Assembly (NCBI RefSeq): GCF_020171725.1
Contig: NZ_JAIVAJ010000002.1
Location: forward strand, 248,001-312,000
DNA from: Halobacillus litoralis
GTDB taxonomy: Bacteria; Bacillota; Bacilli; Bacillales; Halobacillaceae
Length of the DNA: 64,000 nucleotides
Reading direction: 5' to 3'
Part shown: piece by piece, positions 8,490-18,675 of the stretch
Layout: the number at the start of each line of letters is the position of its first letter
Numbering within the stretch: the first letter of the stretch is position 1
Made by a program: the position numbers and the translations under genes
The notes under the pieces: generated by a model
The model's database searches: none
What the model saw: the letters and a program-made list of their open reading frames with translations, nothing else
Told to the model about the DNA's origin: nothing

Positions 8490-9377
8490 ATGAATATTCA
8501 AAATATGATTTTGACACTGCAGAAACATTGGTCTGATCAAGGATGCTTACTGATGCAGGCTTACGATACAGAGAAAGGTGCCGGAACTATGTCTCCCATG
8601 ACGCTGTTAAGAAGCCTTGGACCTGAGCCTTGGAACGTTGCATACGTAGAGCCGTCCCGTCGACCTGCAGATGGTCGTTACGGGGAGAACCCGAACCGCT
8701 TGTACCAGCACCACCAATTCCAAGTAATCATGAAACCTTCTCCTGATAATATTCAGGAATTATATTTGGACTCTCTTCGTGCTCTTGGAATCGATCCGGA
8801 TCAGCACGATATTCGATTTGTTGAAGACAACTGGGAAAACCCGACACTCGGTGCGGCAGGTCTCGGTTGGGAAGTTTGGCTGGATGGAATGGAAATCACT
8901 CAGTTCACATACTTTCAGCAAATCGGCGGACTTGAAGCCCGTCCGGTTTCTGCTGAGATCACGTACGGAATTGAACGTCTTGCTTCCTATATTCAAGATA
9001 AAGAAAACGTCTTTGACTTGGAGTGGACGAACGGCGTGACAGTTGGTGATATCTTCACGCAGCCAGAGTATGAGCATTCAGTATATACGTTCGAAGAGTC
9101 TGATGAAGACATGCTGTTTGATCTTTTCACGACATATGAGAAAGAAGCGAAGAGAATCATGGATAAGGGACTTGTCTTCCCAGCCTATGATTATGTGTTG
9201 AAATGTTCTCATACATTCAATTTGCTTGATGCCAAAGGGGTCATCAGTGTAACGGAACGAACGGGATATATTGGACGGGTGCGAAACCTTGCCCGTGAAA
9301 TTGCCAAAACATATGTGGAAGAACGCGAACGTCTTGGGTTCCCGATGCTTGAGAAGGAGGCTGAACACAATGAGTAA
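8490..9377 (+). CDS. glyQ: Glycyl-tRNA synthetase alpha subunit
   Basis: 295 residues, full length. The protein has the class II alpha-subunit catalytic core ([12 protein letters not shown] near 25-36; [17 protein letters not shown] near 55-71). Together with GlyS it forms the alpha2-beta2 enzyme charging tRNA-Gly. The ATG follows AAGGAGGG at 8472-8479 and a T-box leader. The stop overlaps the glyS start by 8 nt, so the subunits are translationally coupled. Confidence 0.97.
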   Translation: MNIQNMILTLQKHWSDQGCLLMQAYDTEKGAGTMSPMTLLRSLGPEPWNVAYVEPSRRPADGRYGENPNRLYQHHQFQVIMKPSPDNIQELYLDSLRALGIDPDQHDIRFVEDNWENPTLGAAGLGWEVWLDGMEITQFTYFQQIGGLEARPVSAEITYGIERLASYIQDKENVFDLEWTNGVTVGDIFTQPEYEHSVYTFEESDEDMLFDLFTTYEKEAKRIMDKGLVFPAYDYVLKCSHTFNLLDAKGVISVTERTGYIGRVRNLAREIAKTYVEERERLGFPMLEKEAEHNE

Positions 9378-11454
9378 AACGGTATTATTTGAACTAGGAG
9401 TCGAAGAGCTTCCCGCGCGCTTCATTGACGACGCGCTTCGTCAGTTGGAAACAAAAACAGCGGCTTGGTTCAAGGATGCAAGAATTCCATTCGGAGAAGT
9501 GAAGGGGTTTGCTACACCAAGAAGGCTGGCTGTTCAGATTACAGAAGTAGCAGACAAACAACCTAACCTTGAAGAAGAGGCAAAAGGACCGGCAAAGAAA
9601 ATTGCTTTGAATGAAGACGGCGAATGGACGAAAGCGGCCATCGGTTTCTCTAAAGGTCAAGGAAAAGATGTAGAGGACATTTACTTCAAAGAAATAAAAG
9701 GTACAGAGTATGTCCATGTTACGAAGTTTGTCGAAGGTGAATGGACAGAAAAGCTGCTGCAAGGATTCCACACTGTCTTTCTAAGCCTGAACTTCCCGAA
9801 GAACATGCGCTGGGCGGACTATGAGCTACGGTATGTGCGTCCGATTCGTTGGATTACAGCTCTATTCGGAGATCAAGTGATTCCTTTCGAGATTGGGAAT
9901 GTGTCAACAGATCGATGGACACGAGGACACCGTTTTCTTGGGGAAGACATTGAAATCCTAGATGCCGAACAATATGAAGAGGCTCTTCAAAAGCAGTTCG
10001 TTCTGGCTTCCGTCGAAACGAGAAAACAAATGATACAAAAACAGTTGAACGATCTACAGGAGGAGAAGGGCTGGAACTTAATCATTGATCAGGATCTTTT
10101 AGATGAGGTCACCCACCTGGTTGAATACCCAACAGCGTTCAGCGGCTCGTTCAATGAAGAGTTTCTTTCCCTTCCAGAGGAAGCGCTCATTACCTCCATG
10201 AAAGAACACCAGCGTTATTTCCCTGTCCGTTCAAATGAGGGAGAGCTTCTTCCTTATTTCGTCGGTGTCCGTAACGGAAATGACAAACACATCGATAATG
10301 TTGCAAGAGGAAATGAGAAAGTGCTGAAGGCCCGCCTGAAAGATGCTCAATTCTTCTATGAAGAAGATCAAAAAGGAACCATTGATGAGAAACTGGCGAA
10401 GCTTGAGCGTATGGTTTACCAAGAGGAATTGGGTACGTTGTCTGATAAAGTGAACCGCATCGTGGCCATTTCTGGGAAACTAGCAGAATGGTTGCAACTT
10501 AACGATCAAGAAAAGCAGTTGACGAAGCGTGCAGCGGAGATCTGCAAGTTCGATCTTGTCACACAGATGGTCGATGAGTTTACTGAACTTCAAGGAGTGA
10601 TGGGTGAGAAATATGCCCGCTTGTTCGGTGAAGAAGAGGAAGTAGCGGTTGCGATTAACGAACACTACATGCCGAGACAGGCGAATGGTGAACTGCCTTC
10701 GACGACAATCGGAGCGATCGTGAGCATTGCAGATAAACTGGACACCATTGTGGGAAGTATCTCAATTGGTATTATTCCGACGGGGTCTCAAGATCCTTAT
10801 GGATTGAGAAGACAAGCGCTTGGAATCTTGCAGATGCTTAAAGAAAAAGGCTGGAATGTCTCCGTTGAAAAGCTGATTGAGCTCGTACACAACTTCTACG
10901 ATGAGTTGAATCTGCCAACAAGAACACAAGAAGAAGTAAGTCATGACCTTCACGAGTTCTTCAAAGTGAGAGCGGCTTACCTGTTGAAAGAAGACGGAAT
11001 CGATCCAGATGTCGTAGAAGCCGTACTTGTTCAGGGAATCGGTCGATATGCGACAACGAGAGATAAGGCTAAAGTTCTTGTCGCCAAACGTTCTGATGCC
11101 TCCTTCAAACCTGTTCAGGAAGCACTTGGAAGGGCGATGAACCTTGCGAAGAAAGCGGAAGGAACAGAGGTTTCGAAAAATCTGTTTGAAAATGAGACAG
11201 AAGCGAAACTATATGAAGTGTACCAAGCGACAACACCTGATTATCATAAGGCTTTACAAGAAAACAAACCAGAAGAAGCATTGGCTGCTCTTAGCCGCTT
11301 AGCTTCACCGATCCATGATTTCTTCGATCAGACGATGGTTATGGCCGAAGATGAACAAGTCAAAGAGAATCGTTTGAGCCTTCTGAATGCCATTTCACAA
11401 GATGTTCTGACGTTTGCTGACTTAACAGCCATAGAATGGAAACAGCAGTTTTAA
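9370..11454 (+). CDS. glyS: Glycyl-tRNA synthetase beta subunit
   Basis: 694 residues from the ATG at 9370, which lies inside the end of glyQ behind GAGAAGGAGG (9351-9360). The start [18 protein letters not shown] is the family N-terminus. The central region has an HD-like fold, and the last roughly 130 residues are an anticodon-binding domain (DALR type). It partners GlyQ. No terminator was seen after the stop; ccpN follows from its own promoter. Confidence 0.97.
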   Translation: MSKTVLFELGVEELPARFIDDALRQLETKTAAWFKDARIPFGEVKGFATPRRLAVQITEVADKQPNLEEEAKGPAKKIALNEDGEWTKAAIGFSKGQGKDVEDIYFKEIKGTEYVHVTKFVEGEWTEKLLQGFHTVFLSLNFPKNMRWADYELRYVRPIRWITALFGDQVIPFEIGNVSTDRWTRGHRFLGEDIEILDAEQYEEALQKQFVLASVETRKQMIQKQLNDLQEEKGWNLIIDQDLLDEVTHLVEYPTAFSGSFNEEFLSLPEEALITSMKEHQRYFPVRSNEGELLPYFVGVRNGNDKHIDNVARGNEKVLKARLKDAQFFYEEDQKGTIDEKLAKLERMVYQEELGTLSDKVNRIVAISGKLAEWLQLNDQEKQLTKRAAEICKFDLVTQMVDEFTELQGVMGEKYARLFGEEEEVAVAINEHYMPRQANGELPSTTIGAIVSIADKLDTIVGSISIGIIPTGSQDPYGLRRQALGILQMLKEKGWNVSVEKLIELVHNFYDELNLPTRTQEEVSHDLHEFFKVRAAYLLKEDGIDPDVVEAVLVQGIGRYATTRDKAKVLVAKRSDASFKPVQEALGRAMNLAKKAEGTEVSKNLFENETEAKLYEVYQATTPDYHKALQENKPEEALAALSRLASPIHDFFDQTMVMAEDEQVKENRLSLLNAISQDVLTFADLTAIEWKQQF

Positions 11455-11464
11455 GCATCGTTCT

Positions 11465-11493
11465 TTTACCACGATAAAAAAATGAGCTATAAT
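11465..11493 (+). promoter_or_regulatory. Candidate SigA promoter of ccpN
   Basis: TTTACC at 11465-11470, a 17-bp spacer and a perfect TATAAT at 11488-11493, 43 nt before the ccpN start. Confidence 0.6.
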
Positions 11494-11536
11494 AGTGGAA
11501 TAGTATGTCACATTCCGTGAGCAGGGTGGTGAAAGA

Positions 11537-12166
11537 ATGGAACTATCCAATCGTCAAGAACAAATCATTGAAATCGTTAAAGATAATGGACCCATTACGG
11601 GTGAAAATATAGCAGAACGTCTCCACTTGACCCGAGCCACTCTCCGTCCGGATCTCGCCATTTTGACAATGGCGGGGTACCTGGATGCGAGGCCGAGGGT
11701 CGGTTACTTTTTTACAGGAAAAACAGGGTCTGAATTGCTTACCGAGAAACTGAAAAAGTTCAAGGTGGAGGAATATCAGTCCGTCCCTATTGTAGTGGAA
11801 GAAGATGTGTCAGCGTACGATGCCATTTGTACGATGTTTTTAGAAGACGTCGGTACACTCTTTGTAACGAACGAAAAGTCTCAACTAGTCGGTGTCCTTT
11901 CAAGAAAAGACTTGCTAAGAGCGAGCCTTGGAAATCAAGATCTGTCCTCGATTCCCGTTCATATCATTATGACGAGGATGCCGAATGTGACCATTTGTCA
12001 TCCAGAGGATTTATTACTCGATGCTGCACAGAAGTTGATTGAAAAACAGATTGACGGCCTGCCCGTCGTCATCAATCAAGAAAGTGGTCTGGAAGTAGTG
12101 GGACGACTGACGAAGACGAATATCACAAAGGCTCTGGTAGAACTTGGCCGTGACCAACACTTATGA
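11537..12166 (+). CDS. ccpN: Transcriptional repressor CcpN
   Basis: 209 residues. An N-terminal winged helix-turn-helix (5-60, with GENIAERLHLTRATLRPDLAIL) is followed by two CBS domains (about 83-140 and 146-205). This is the architecture of CcpN (YqzB), which represses gluconeogenic genes such as gapB and pckA during glycolytic growth; the CBS pair senses adenine nucleotides. The ATG is preceded by GGTGGTGAAAGA. As in Bacillus, yqfL follows closely (25 nt) and the pair forms a carbon-flow control unit. Confidence 0.92.
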   Translation: MELSNRQEQIIEIVKDNGPITGENIAERLHLTRATLRPDLAILTMAGYLDARPRVGYFFTGKTGSELLTEKLKKFKVEEYQSVPIVVEEDVSAYDAICTMFLEDVGTLFVTNEKSQLVGVLSRKDLLRASLGNQDLSSIPVHIIMTRMPNVTICHPEDLLLDAAQKLIEKQIDGLPVVINQESGLEVVGRLTKTNITKALVELGRDQHL

Positions 12167-12191
12167 GAATTAGAATTGAGGAGGGGACAGT

Positions 12192-13004
12192 TTGGAGAAG
12201 CCTTTGATCTACGTATTATCCGATTCAGTAGGAGAAACAGCAGAGCTAGTCGTGAAAGCCGCACTCAGCCAGTTTGATGATGGCCCGTTCGATCTTCAGC
12301 GTATTCCTTATGTGGAAGATAAGGGAACGATTAATGAAGCGGTCCTTCAGGCGAAAGAGCACGGAGCGATGATCGGCTTTACTTTCGTCATTCCAGAATT
12401 CAGAAAGCACTTGGTTGAGAAAGCGAAGGAACTAGAGGTTGAATGTGTGGATATCATGGGTCCGATGATGGAGTCGATGCAGAAACATTTTCAAATAGAG
12501 CCAAGGCTTGAGCCAGGACTTGTTCATAAGTTGGATGAAGATTATTTCAAGCGGGTAGAAGCCATCGAGTTTGCCGTCAAGTATGATGATGGTCGTGATC
12601 CGAGAGGCATTTCTAAAGCAGACATCGTGTTAATCGGTGTATCCAGAACCTCTAAAACTCCTTTATCCCAGTACTTGGCCCATAAGCGCTTGAAGGTGGC
12701 AAATGTACCGATCGTACCTGAAGTACAGCCGCCTGCTGAGCTTTTCCGAGTTGATCCGAATAAGTGTATCGGGTTAAAGATCAATGCTGATAAGTTGAAC
12801 GACATTCGGAAAGAGCGGCTTAAGTCGTTAGGGTTAGGGGCTCAGGCGAGCTATGCGAACATGAATCGGATCAAGCAGGAGATCGAGCATTTTAATTCGA
12901 TCGTCGAGCGAATTGGATGCCCTGTCATTAATGTCTCCAACAAAGCCGTCGAAGAGACAGCGAACCTCATTGTGAATAAAATGCGGGAAGTTGCCCAAGA
13001 ATAG
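12192..13004 (+). CDS. yqfL: Pyruvate,phosphate dikinase / PEP synthase regulatory protein (DUF299)
   Basis: 270 residues, starting at TTG after GAGGAGGGG (12178-12186). It has the family features: [13 protein letters not shown] at the N-terminus and a P-loop-like segment [15 protein letters not shown] near 152-166. Members are bifunctional ADP-dependent kinases / Pi-dependent pyrophosphorylases acting on a Thr of PPDK or PEP synthase. In B. subtilis YqfL modulates CcpN activity, fitting the operon with ccpN. A terminator follows. Confidence 0.9.
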   Translation: MEKPLIYVLSDSVGETAELVVKAALSQFDDGPFDLQRIPYVEDKGTINEAVLQAKEHGAMIGFTFVIPEFRKHLVEKAKELEVECVDIMGPMMESMQKHFQIEPRLEPGLVHKLDEDYFKRVEAIEFAVKYDDGRDPRGISKADIVLIGVSRTSKTPLSQYLAHKRLKVANVPIVPEVQPPAELFRVDPNKCIGLKINADKLNDIRKERLKSLGLGAQASYANMNRIKQEIEHFNSIVERIGCPVINVSNKAVEETANLIVNKMREVAQE

Positions 13005-13015
13005 TACAAATTATC

Positions 13016-13048
13016 AAAAGTCGCGCTGTGGTTAAGCGCGACTTTTGT
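13016..13048 (+). terminator. Rho-independent terminator after yqfL
   Basis: A 12-bp stem, 13016-13027 with 13035-13046, whose GC core (GTCGCGCT) is flanked by an A run and T run. Confidence 0.85.
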
Positions 13049-13226
13049 TGGGAATACTTGAATCAGGTAAAATTAAATATGGCTTTTCGGAAGGGTTTGT
13101 ATTATAATAATTATTTGTGAAAAAATCCTTTTGAATGCGGGTTGAGAACACTGCATACTTTTCAGAAAAGTTAAACATTCCACGATTAGGAGGATTCTTT
13201 CGTTTTTCCGTAGAATAAGAGTAATT

Positions 13227-13691
13227 ATGCCAAAACTAACTCCCACACTTTGGGTGGACGCAGACAGCTGTCCAGTCCAAAAAGAAATTGTACAAGTAAG
13301 TGATCATTATGGATGGAAGCCCCGATTTATCGCTACAATTAATCATTATAGAATGGATTTGGAAGGTCAGGATTGGACGTTTCTTGATCATGGTTCACAA
13401 ACCGTCGATCTCTATATTCTTAATCGGGCAAAATCCGGGGATATTGTCGTAACTCAAGACCTGTCCTTTGCCGTGTTGTTAACCTCTAAAGGTGTTTATG
13501 TGCTTACACCTCGAGGTAAACTAGTTACAGAAGATGACGCTGCTCATATTATGGATTCCAAGTATATGAGACAACAAACGATGAGGAGAGAAAAGAAGTG
13601 GAAGGGACCTTCCGCATTTACAGATGAAGACCGTCAGCGCTTTTCCCATCAACTGAGAAAATTAATGTCAAATTATGAAGGGATTTCATAA
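13227..13691 (+). CDS. yqxD: YaiI/YqxD family protein (DUF188)
   Basis: 154 residues, with the family N-terminal motif WVDADSCPVQKEI (residues 9-21) and the Asp-rich VTQDLSFA segment (about 79-86), resembling the acidic active-site layout of PIN/NYN-like nucleases. Function is not established. It sits 36 nt before dnaG, the usual place in Bacillaceae (yqxD-dnaG-sigA). A TATAAT lies at 13103-13108 upstream, without a good -35 box. Confidence 0.88.
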   Translation: MPKLTPTLWVDADSCPVQKEIVQVSDHYGWKPRFIATINHYRMDLEGQDWTFLDHGSQTVDLYILNRAKSGDIVVTQDLSFAVLLTSKGVYVLTPRGKLVTEDDAAHIMDSKYMRQQTMRREKKWKGPSAFTDEDRQRFSHQLRKLMSNYEGIS

Positions 13692-13727
13692 CTTAGCACG
13701 AATAAATCAATAGTATGGTGATGACAA

Positions 13728-15545
13728 ATGGCAAGACATATTCCAGAAGAAAAAGTCGATGAGATTCGTCGGTCCACAGACATTGTAGAGGTCATCGGTG
13801 AATATGTAGATTTGAAGAAACAAGGTAGAAATTACTTTGGACTTTGTCCTTTTCATGGTGAAAGCACTCCTTCTTTTTCCGTTTCTGCTGACAAGCAAAT
13901 CTTCCATTGCTTTGGATGTGGAAAGGGAGGGAATGTATATACCTTTCTCATGGAATTAGAAGGGTACGGTTTTATCCAGGCGGTCAAACAACTGGCTGAC
14001 CAAACCAACATTGAACTACCCGAAGAAGTGGTGGAAGACGAGCCTTCGAGCGAGCGAAGTGAAGAAAGTCAAACCATTCTTGAAGCACACCAATGGCTTG
14101 CTAAGCTTTATCACCACTTACTGAGGAATTCAAAAGAGGGACAACAAGCTTTTCAATATTTGATAGATCGTGGCTTCACGGAAGAAACGATAAAGAAGTA
14201 CAAAATCGGTTATTCTCCGAACTCGAGGGATTTCGTCGTGACGTTTCTTGAGAAGAAAGGTTTTCATCCGCAGACCATGGTCAAAGCGGGTTTGCTGAGT
14301 TCGAATGATCAGGGCGACTACAGTGACAGATTCCGGGGGAGAGTCATCTTTCCATTACGGAACCATCTCGGTAAGACGGTTGCTTTCGCCGGCAGAGCAC
14401 AGGGTGATCAAGAACCGAAGTATTTGAACAGTCCCGAAACCGAGCTTTTTCAAAAAGGGAAACTGCTGTTTAACTTCGATCACGCCAGGTCTGCCATACG
14501 CAAGCAGAAATCCGTCATCTTGTTCGAAGGTTATGTAGACGTCATTTCAGCAGATCAAGCTGGAATTCACCATGGTGTAGGTACAATGGGAACGTCGATA
14601 TCCAAGTCACAGGCGAATCTATTAAAGCGTTATGCCGATCAAGTCATCATATGTTATGACGGCGACCGTCCAGGTGTAGAAGCAGCGGTGAAAGCTGCCA
14701 AGCTGATGAAGGAAACAGGCTGTCAAACCTTTGTTGCAAGAGTGCCGGATGAACTGGATCCTGATGATTTCATTCAGAAATATGGAGGGGATCGTTTTCA
14801 AAAAGAGGTCATTGCTACGAGTGAAACGTACATGACCTTTATGATGAGTTATTTGAGGAGAGATTACAATCTTCAAATTGAAGGAGATCGGATCGCTTAT
14901 ATAGAAAAAGTATTACAGGAAGTCGCGACCCTTGAACGGGCTGTTGAAAGAGACTACTACTTGAACGAAGTGGCAAAGGAATTTGAAATGTCACCCGATA
15001 CGTTAAGGGAAGAAGTCCAGGAAATCCAGCGGCAGACAGGGTTCAAAAAAACGGCCAAGCCCGCCCCTCAGCCTGCAAGAGCTGAAAAGCCGGCTACAGG
15101 ACGGAAAAGGTTACTTCCTGCCTTTCATAACGCCGAACGGATGCTGATTGCATATATGTTGAAAGATCCACTGATTGCTGATAAAGTTCAGAACGAATTA
15201 GGAGGAGCTTTTAATATATCGGATCATCAGGTCATTGTCACGTACTTGTACGCATATTATGAAGACGGCAATGATGCAGATGTGAGTGATTTCATCGAAC
15301 GGCTTGATGACCAGAGTTTGAAGAACCAGGTAATTGAACTGGCGATGGTTCCTGTGAATGAAGAAGTGTCGGATCAGGAAATATATGACTATATGGAAAG
15401 GATTCGAACAGAAGGAAGCGATCGCACGGATATAAAATCTTTGGAAGATGATCTGAAACGAGCAGAACAGCAGCAGGAACATATTAAAGCTGCTGAAATT
15501 GCAATGAAGATTATTGAGAAAAAGAAACAATTGAAAACACACTAG
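13728..15545 (+). CDS. dnaG: DNA primase DnaG
   Basis: 605 residues. The N-terminal CHC2 zinc ribbon has ligands C40, H43, C61 and C64. The central RNA polymerase domain contains the TOPRIM core (VILFEGYVDV with Glu near 266, then YDGDRPG). The C-terminal third is the DnaB-helicase-interaction region. DnaG makes RNA primers at the replication fork. ATG start behind TGGTGATG. It heads the conserved dnaG-sigA pair, 36 nt upstream of sigA. Confidence 0.97.
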   Translation: MARHIPEEKVDEIRRSTDIVEVIGEYVDLKKQGRNYFGLCPFHGESTPSFSVSADKQIFHCFGCGKGGNVYTFLMELEGYGFIQAVKQLADQTNIELPEEVVEDEPSSERSEESQTILEAHQWLAKLYHHLLRNSKEGQQAFQYLIDRGFTEETIKKYKIGYSPNSRDFVVTFLEKKGFHPQTMVKAGLLSSNDQGDYSDRFRGRVIFPLRNHLGKTVAFAGRAQGDQEPKYLNSPETELFQKGKLLFNFDHARSAIRKQKSVILFEGYVDVISADQAGIHHGVGTMGTSISKSQANLLKRYADQVIICYDGDRPGVEAAVKAAKLMKETGCQTFVARVPDELDPDDFIQKYGGDRFQKEVIATSETYMTFMMSYLRRDYNLQIEGDRIAYIEKVLQEVATLERAVERDYYLNEVAKEFEMSPDTLREEVQEIQRQTGFKKTAKPAPQPARAEKPATGRKRLLPAFHNAERMLIAYMLKDPLIADKVQNELGGAFNISDHQVIVTYLYAYYEDGNDADVSDFIERLDDQSLKNQVIELAMVPVNEEVSDQEIYDYMERIRTEGSDRTDIKSLEDDLKRAEQQQEHIKAAEIAMKIIEKKKQLKTH

Positions 15546-15581
15546 ATAGTTTGGATAGATAAGTTGGAAGGAGGGGGACTT

Positions 15582-16715
15582 ATGGCAGATAAGCAACAAA
15601 AGCCATCACGTTCTAAAGAAAATCAAAACACAAGCGACTTGACTCTGGAGCAAGCAAAAGAGCAGGTTATCGAAATCGGTAAAAAGCGAGGGGTGCTCGC
15701 TTACGAAGAGGTTGCCGAAAAGCTTTCGAATTTCGAGCTTGATTCCGACCAAATGGATGAGTTCTATGAACATCTGAATGAGCAGGGAATCGAAGTCATC
15801 GGTGACTCTGATTCAGACCCGAGTATAAAGCAGCTTGACAAAGAGGAAGAGTTCGACCTGAACGATTTAAGCGTACCTCCGGGTGTGAAAATCAATGACC
15901 CGGTCCGTATGTATCTGAAAGAAATCGGTCGTGTCAACTTACTTTCTGCAAAAGATGAAATCAGTTTGGCTCAACGTATTGAGAATGGTGACGAAGAAGC
16001 AAAGCGTGACCTTGCAGAAGCCAACCTTCGACTTGTTGTAAGTATTGCGAAGCGTTATGTAGGACGCGGCATGTTGTTCTTGGATTTGATTCAGGAAGGG
16101 AACATGGGATTGATCAAGGCGGTAGAGAAGTTCGACTACCGTAAAGGATATAAATTCAGTACGTACGCCACTTGGTGGATCAGACAGGCTATCACACGTG
16201 CTATTGCCGACCAGGCCCGTACGATCCGTATTCCTGTCCACATGGTTGAAACGATCAACAAACTGATCCGTGTTCAGCGTCAGCTTCTTCAGGACCTCGG
16301 ACGTGAACCGACTCCGGAAGAGATCGCGCAGGATATGGAGCTGACTCCAGACAAAGTCCGAGAAATCTTAAAGATCGCTCAAGAGCCAGTATCGCTCGAA
16401 ACTCCGATCGGGGAAGAAGATGACTCACATCTTGGAGACTTCATTGAAGACCAGGAAGCGACGTCTCCTTCAGACCATGCAGCCTATGAGCTGCTAAAGG
16501 AACAGCTTGAAGACGTTCTTGATACATTGACAGACCGAGAGGAGAACGTATTGCGCCTTCGTTTCGGCCTGGATGATGGTAGAACACGTACACTTGAAGA
16601 AGTAGGTAAAGTCTTTGGGGTAACACGTGAGCGTATCCGTCAGATCGAAGCGAAAGCCCTTCGTAAATTAAGACACCCAAGCCGAAGCAAGCGTCTGAAA
16701 GATTTCATGGAATAA
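15582..16715 (+). CDS. sigA: RNA polymerase primary sigma factor SigA (RpoD)
   Basis: 377 residues starting at the ATG after GGAAGGAGGGGG; an upstream in-frame ATG at 15564 lies before this ribosome site and is rejected. Region 1.1 is at 20-80, region 1.2 starts at [12 protein letters not shown], region 2 includes the -10-recognition segment [17 protein letters not shown], and region 4 has the helix-turn-helix [20 protein letters not shown]. It is the housekeeping sigma factor. A strong terminator follows. Confidence 0.98.
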   Translation: MADKQQKPSRSKENQNTSDLTLEQAKEQVIEIGKKRGVLAYEEVAEKLSNFELDSDQMDEFYEHLNEQGIEVIGDSDSDPSIKQLDKEEEFDLNDLSVPPGVKINDPVRMYLKEIGRVNLLSAKDEISLAQRIENGDEEAKRDLAEANLRLVVSIAKRYVGRGMLFLDLIQEGNMGLIKAVEKFDYRKGYKFSTYATWWIRQAITRAIADQARTIRIPVHMVETINKLIRVQRQLLQDLGREPTPEEIAQDMELTPDKVREILKIAQEPVSLETPIGEEDDSHLGDFIEDQEATSPSDHAAYELLKEQLEDVLDTLTDREENVLRLRFGLDDGRTRTLEEVGKVFGVTRERIRQIEAKALRKLRHPSRSKRLKDFME

Positions 16716-16726
16716 GAATCATCCAG

Positions 16727-16769
16727 CTCAGAGACCATCGGTTGTGCACGGTGGCTCTGAGTTTTTTTA
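16727..16769 (+). terminator. Rho-independent terminator after sigA
   Basis: CTCAGAG (16727-16733) pairs with CTCTGAG (16755-16761), with an extended inner CC/GG, followed by seven T. Confidence 0.85.
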
Positions 16770-16851
16770 TCACTTCTCATAAGGAGAGTATTCCAGAGAA
16801 CTTTAACCATCATTTCCGGTTTGGACTTTCTTTCGGCCTTGGGGGGATCTT

Positions 16852-17397
16852 ATGATTGATGAGCGCAAACAAACGATAATAAATGAAATTCAATATTGGA
16901 AAAAGAACAAGCTCCTGCCAAGTGAATATTGTGACTTCCTTCTTGCTCTCTACACTCAAGGGGATGGTGAAGAGTTTAAGGGGAAAGATAAGGCATCCCG
17001 AAACAAGCGGAGGAGAGTGGGGGCGATTCTTATGCTCGCTGTCATCCTGATTATGTTACCCCTTTCATTTCTTGTCATTTATTTTACTGAAATGGACATG
17101 ATAATGCAAACAGGGCTTTTGTCGACTTTTGTTGCTGTCGCTTTATTGTACAGTTGGCGGTTGAGAAGGAGCGACTCCGAGAAGTTCCATCTACCTCTTA
17201 TCGTAGGACTGTTGATTGCCCTTTTGTTATCAGTGGCAGTCGTCCATCAATATCTTCCGAATAACTGGAGTGTGTATGGGGTTCTATCTGCTCATTGCGG
17301 GTTGTGGGCACTTATTGGCTGGCGTATGAAACTGCCCTATTTACTAATTTCGAGTTCTATAGGTATAATAGTAATGGTCGTATTATTGGTTTCTTAA
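16852..17397 (+). CDS. Uncharacterised multi-pass membrane protein
   Basis: 181 residues. The soluble N-terminal 60 residues contain IINEIQYWKKNKLLPSEYCDF, which looks like a conserved segment of a Bacillaceae membrane-protein family of unknown function, followed by a basic hinge (KASRNKRRR) and five predicted membrane spans (about 61-82, 86-103, 119-137, 143-156, 160-180). The ATG follows TTGGGGGGAT. It sits alone between sigA and cccA. No catalytic residues are visible and I cannot assign a function. Confidence 0.75.
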   Translation: MIDERKQTIINEIQYWKKNKLLPSEYCDFLLALYTQGDGEEFKGKDKASRNKRRRVGAILMLAVILIMLPLSFLVIYFTEMDMIMQTGLLSTFVAVALLYSWRLRRSDSEKFHLPLIVGLLIALLLSVAVVHQYLPNNWSVYGVLSAHCGLWALIGWRMKLPYLLISSSIGIIVMVVLLVS

Positions 17398-17506
17398 TTT
17401 TTTCACATCTTATCTCTTTCATAAGTATGTCTTTTCGAGTAGAATAAAATTAGTCGAATAGACGCTAGAGTACTTTCGTAAGGGAATACATAAGGAGGAT
17501 GAACTC

Positions 17507-17887
17507 ATGAGGAAAAACCCTGTGATTCCATTCGCAGTTATTGCCGTATTGGGTATTGTGGCAATGATTATCGTTTCCGCTGCAGGTATTAATCAGCGTG
17601 AAGCTATTCAAAATCAAGAAGAAAATGGTGGAGAGCATCAAGAAGAATCAGGTGGAGATACAGCAGCCAGTTCAGATCCAGAGCAGCTGTTCCAAAACTC
17701 ATGTGCAAGCTGTCACGGTGGAGACCTAAGTGGTGGAGCCGGCCCGAACTTGCAAGAAGTCGGAAGCCGATACTCTGCTGAAGAAATCCAAGACATCATT
17801 GTCAATGGTAAAGGCAGCATGCCACCAGGACTATACACAGGTGAAGAGGCTCAAATTGTAGCCGAGTGGCTGGCAGAGAAACAATAA
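17507..17887 (+). CDS. cccA: Cytochrome c-550 (CccA), membrane-anchored
   Basis: 126 residues. One N-terminal membrane anchor (8-28), a Gln/Glu/Gly-rich linker (30-57), and a class I c-type haem domain with C66-A-S-C69-H70 and axial Met105 in GSMPPG. It carries electrons on the outer face of the membrane toward a cytochrome c oxidase. ATG behind AAGGAGGATGAA. Its position downstream of sigA is as in B. subtilis. Confidence 0.95.
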   Translation: MRKNPVIPFAVIAVLGIVAMIIVSAAGINQREAIQNQEENGGEHQEESGGDTAASSDPEQLFQNSCASCHGGDLSGGAGPNLQEVGSRYSAEEIQDIIVNGKGSMPPGLYTGEEAQIVAEWLAEKQ

Positions 17888-17899
17888 GGAATTCGAAGG

Positions 17900-17949
17900 A
17901 GAAAAGCTTTCTGGGTCCAGGGCCCGGAAGCTTTTCTTTTTATTTTTTT
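17900..17949 (+). terminator. Rho-independent terminator after cccA
   Basis: GAAAAGCTT at 17901-17909 pairs with AAGCTTTTC at 17928-17936 around a GC-rich interior, followed by T-rich sequence. Confidence 0.8.
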
Positions 17950-17967
17950 GAAAAGAGGGAAAGAAAG

Positions 17968-18675
17968 ATGAATGTTAACCAATTATCGAAACGGTTACAA
18001 ACGGTAGCCGATTACCTTCCAGAAGGCGCACATTTTGCTGATATCGGATCAGATCATGCGTATTTGCCTTGCTATGTCTGCATGAAGGACCCTGATGCCA
18101 AGGCTGTTGCAGGTGAGGTGAATCAAGGGCCCCTTTCGAGTGCGGAGAGGGAAGTTGCTTCTCATGGATTACAGGACCGAATCGATACAAGACTTGGAAA
18201 CGGACTGGACGTTGTGAAACAAGGTGAGGTCAGCCAAGTGACAATCGCCGGAATGGGAGGTCCTCTTATCCGGGACATTCTTGATCAGGGGAAGGAGAAG
18301 CTCTCAACCGTTGATCGACTGATTGTACAGCCGAATATCGATGCGCGTGCGCTTAGAAGATGGTTCCTTGATCATGGATATGAACTCGTCGCGGAGGAAA
18401 TCATTGAAGAGAAAGGGCATATCTATGAGGTGCTGGTAGCGGACAAGGGAGATTCTCTTAAGCCTTATACAAAAGATAAAAGGGAACAGGAGCTTTGGTT
18501 CGGGCCTTTCCTGATGAAGAACAAAGGGGATGTGTTTCAGGCAAAGTGGAAAGAGGAATTGGAGAAGAAGCAGTATGTACTTGCTCAAATGAAGAAAGCA
18601 CAATCGGTGGATGAAGACAAAATGGAGCAATTGAACAAAGAAATCGATTGGCTGGAGGAGGTATTAGCAGAATGA
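17968..18675 (+). CDS. trmK: tRNA (adenine(22)-N(1))-methyltransferase TrmK
   Basis: 235 residues from the ATG behind GAGGGAAAGAAAG; a longer in-frame reading would run through the preceding terminator and is rejected. The SAM-binding motif FADIGSDHAYLP is at about 23-34 and a second conserved motif IAGMGG near 93-98. The enzyme methylates A22 of tRNAs. The C-terminal part (180-235) is a charged coiled coil. The end overlaps yqfO by 4 nt (ATGA), so translation is coupled. Confidence 0.93.
   Translation: MNVNQLSKRLQTVADYLPEGAHFADIGSDHAYLPCYVCMKDPDAKAVAGEVNQGPLSSAEREVASHGLQDRIDTRLGNGLDVVKQGEVSQVTIAGMGGPLIRDILDQGKEKLSTVDRLIVQPNIDARALRRWFLDHGYELVAEEIIEEKGHIYEVLVADKGDSLKPYTKDKREQELWFGPFLMKNKGDVFQAKWKEELEKKQYVLAQMKKAQSVDEDKMEQLNKEIDWLEEVLAE

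Noticed and set aside
13080..13108. A complete SigA promoter before yqxD
   Set aside because: A perfect TATAAT exists at 13103-13108, but no acceptable -35 or extended -10 was found at the right distance.
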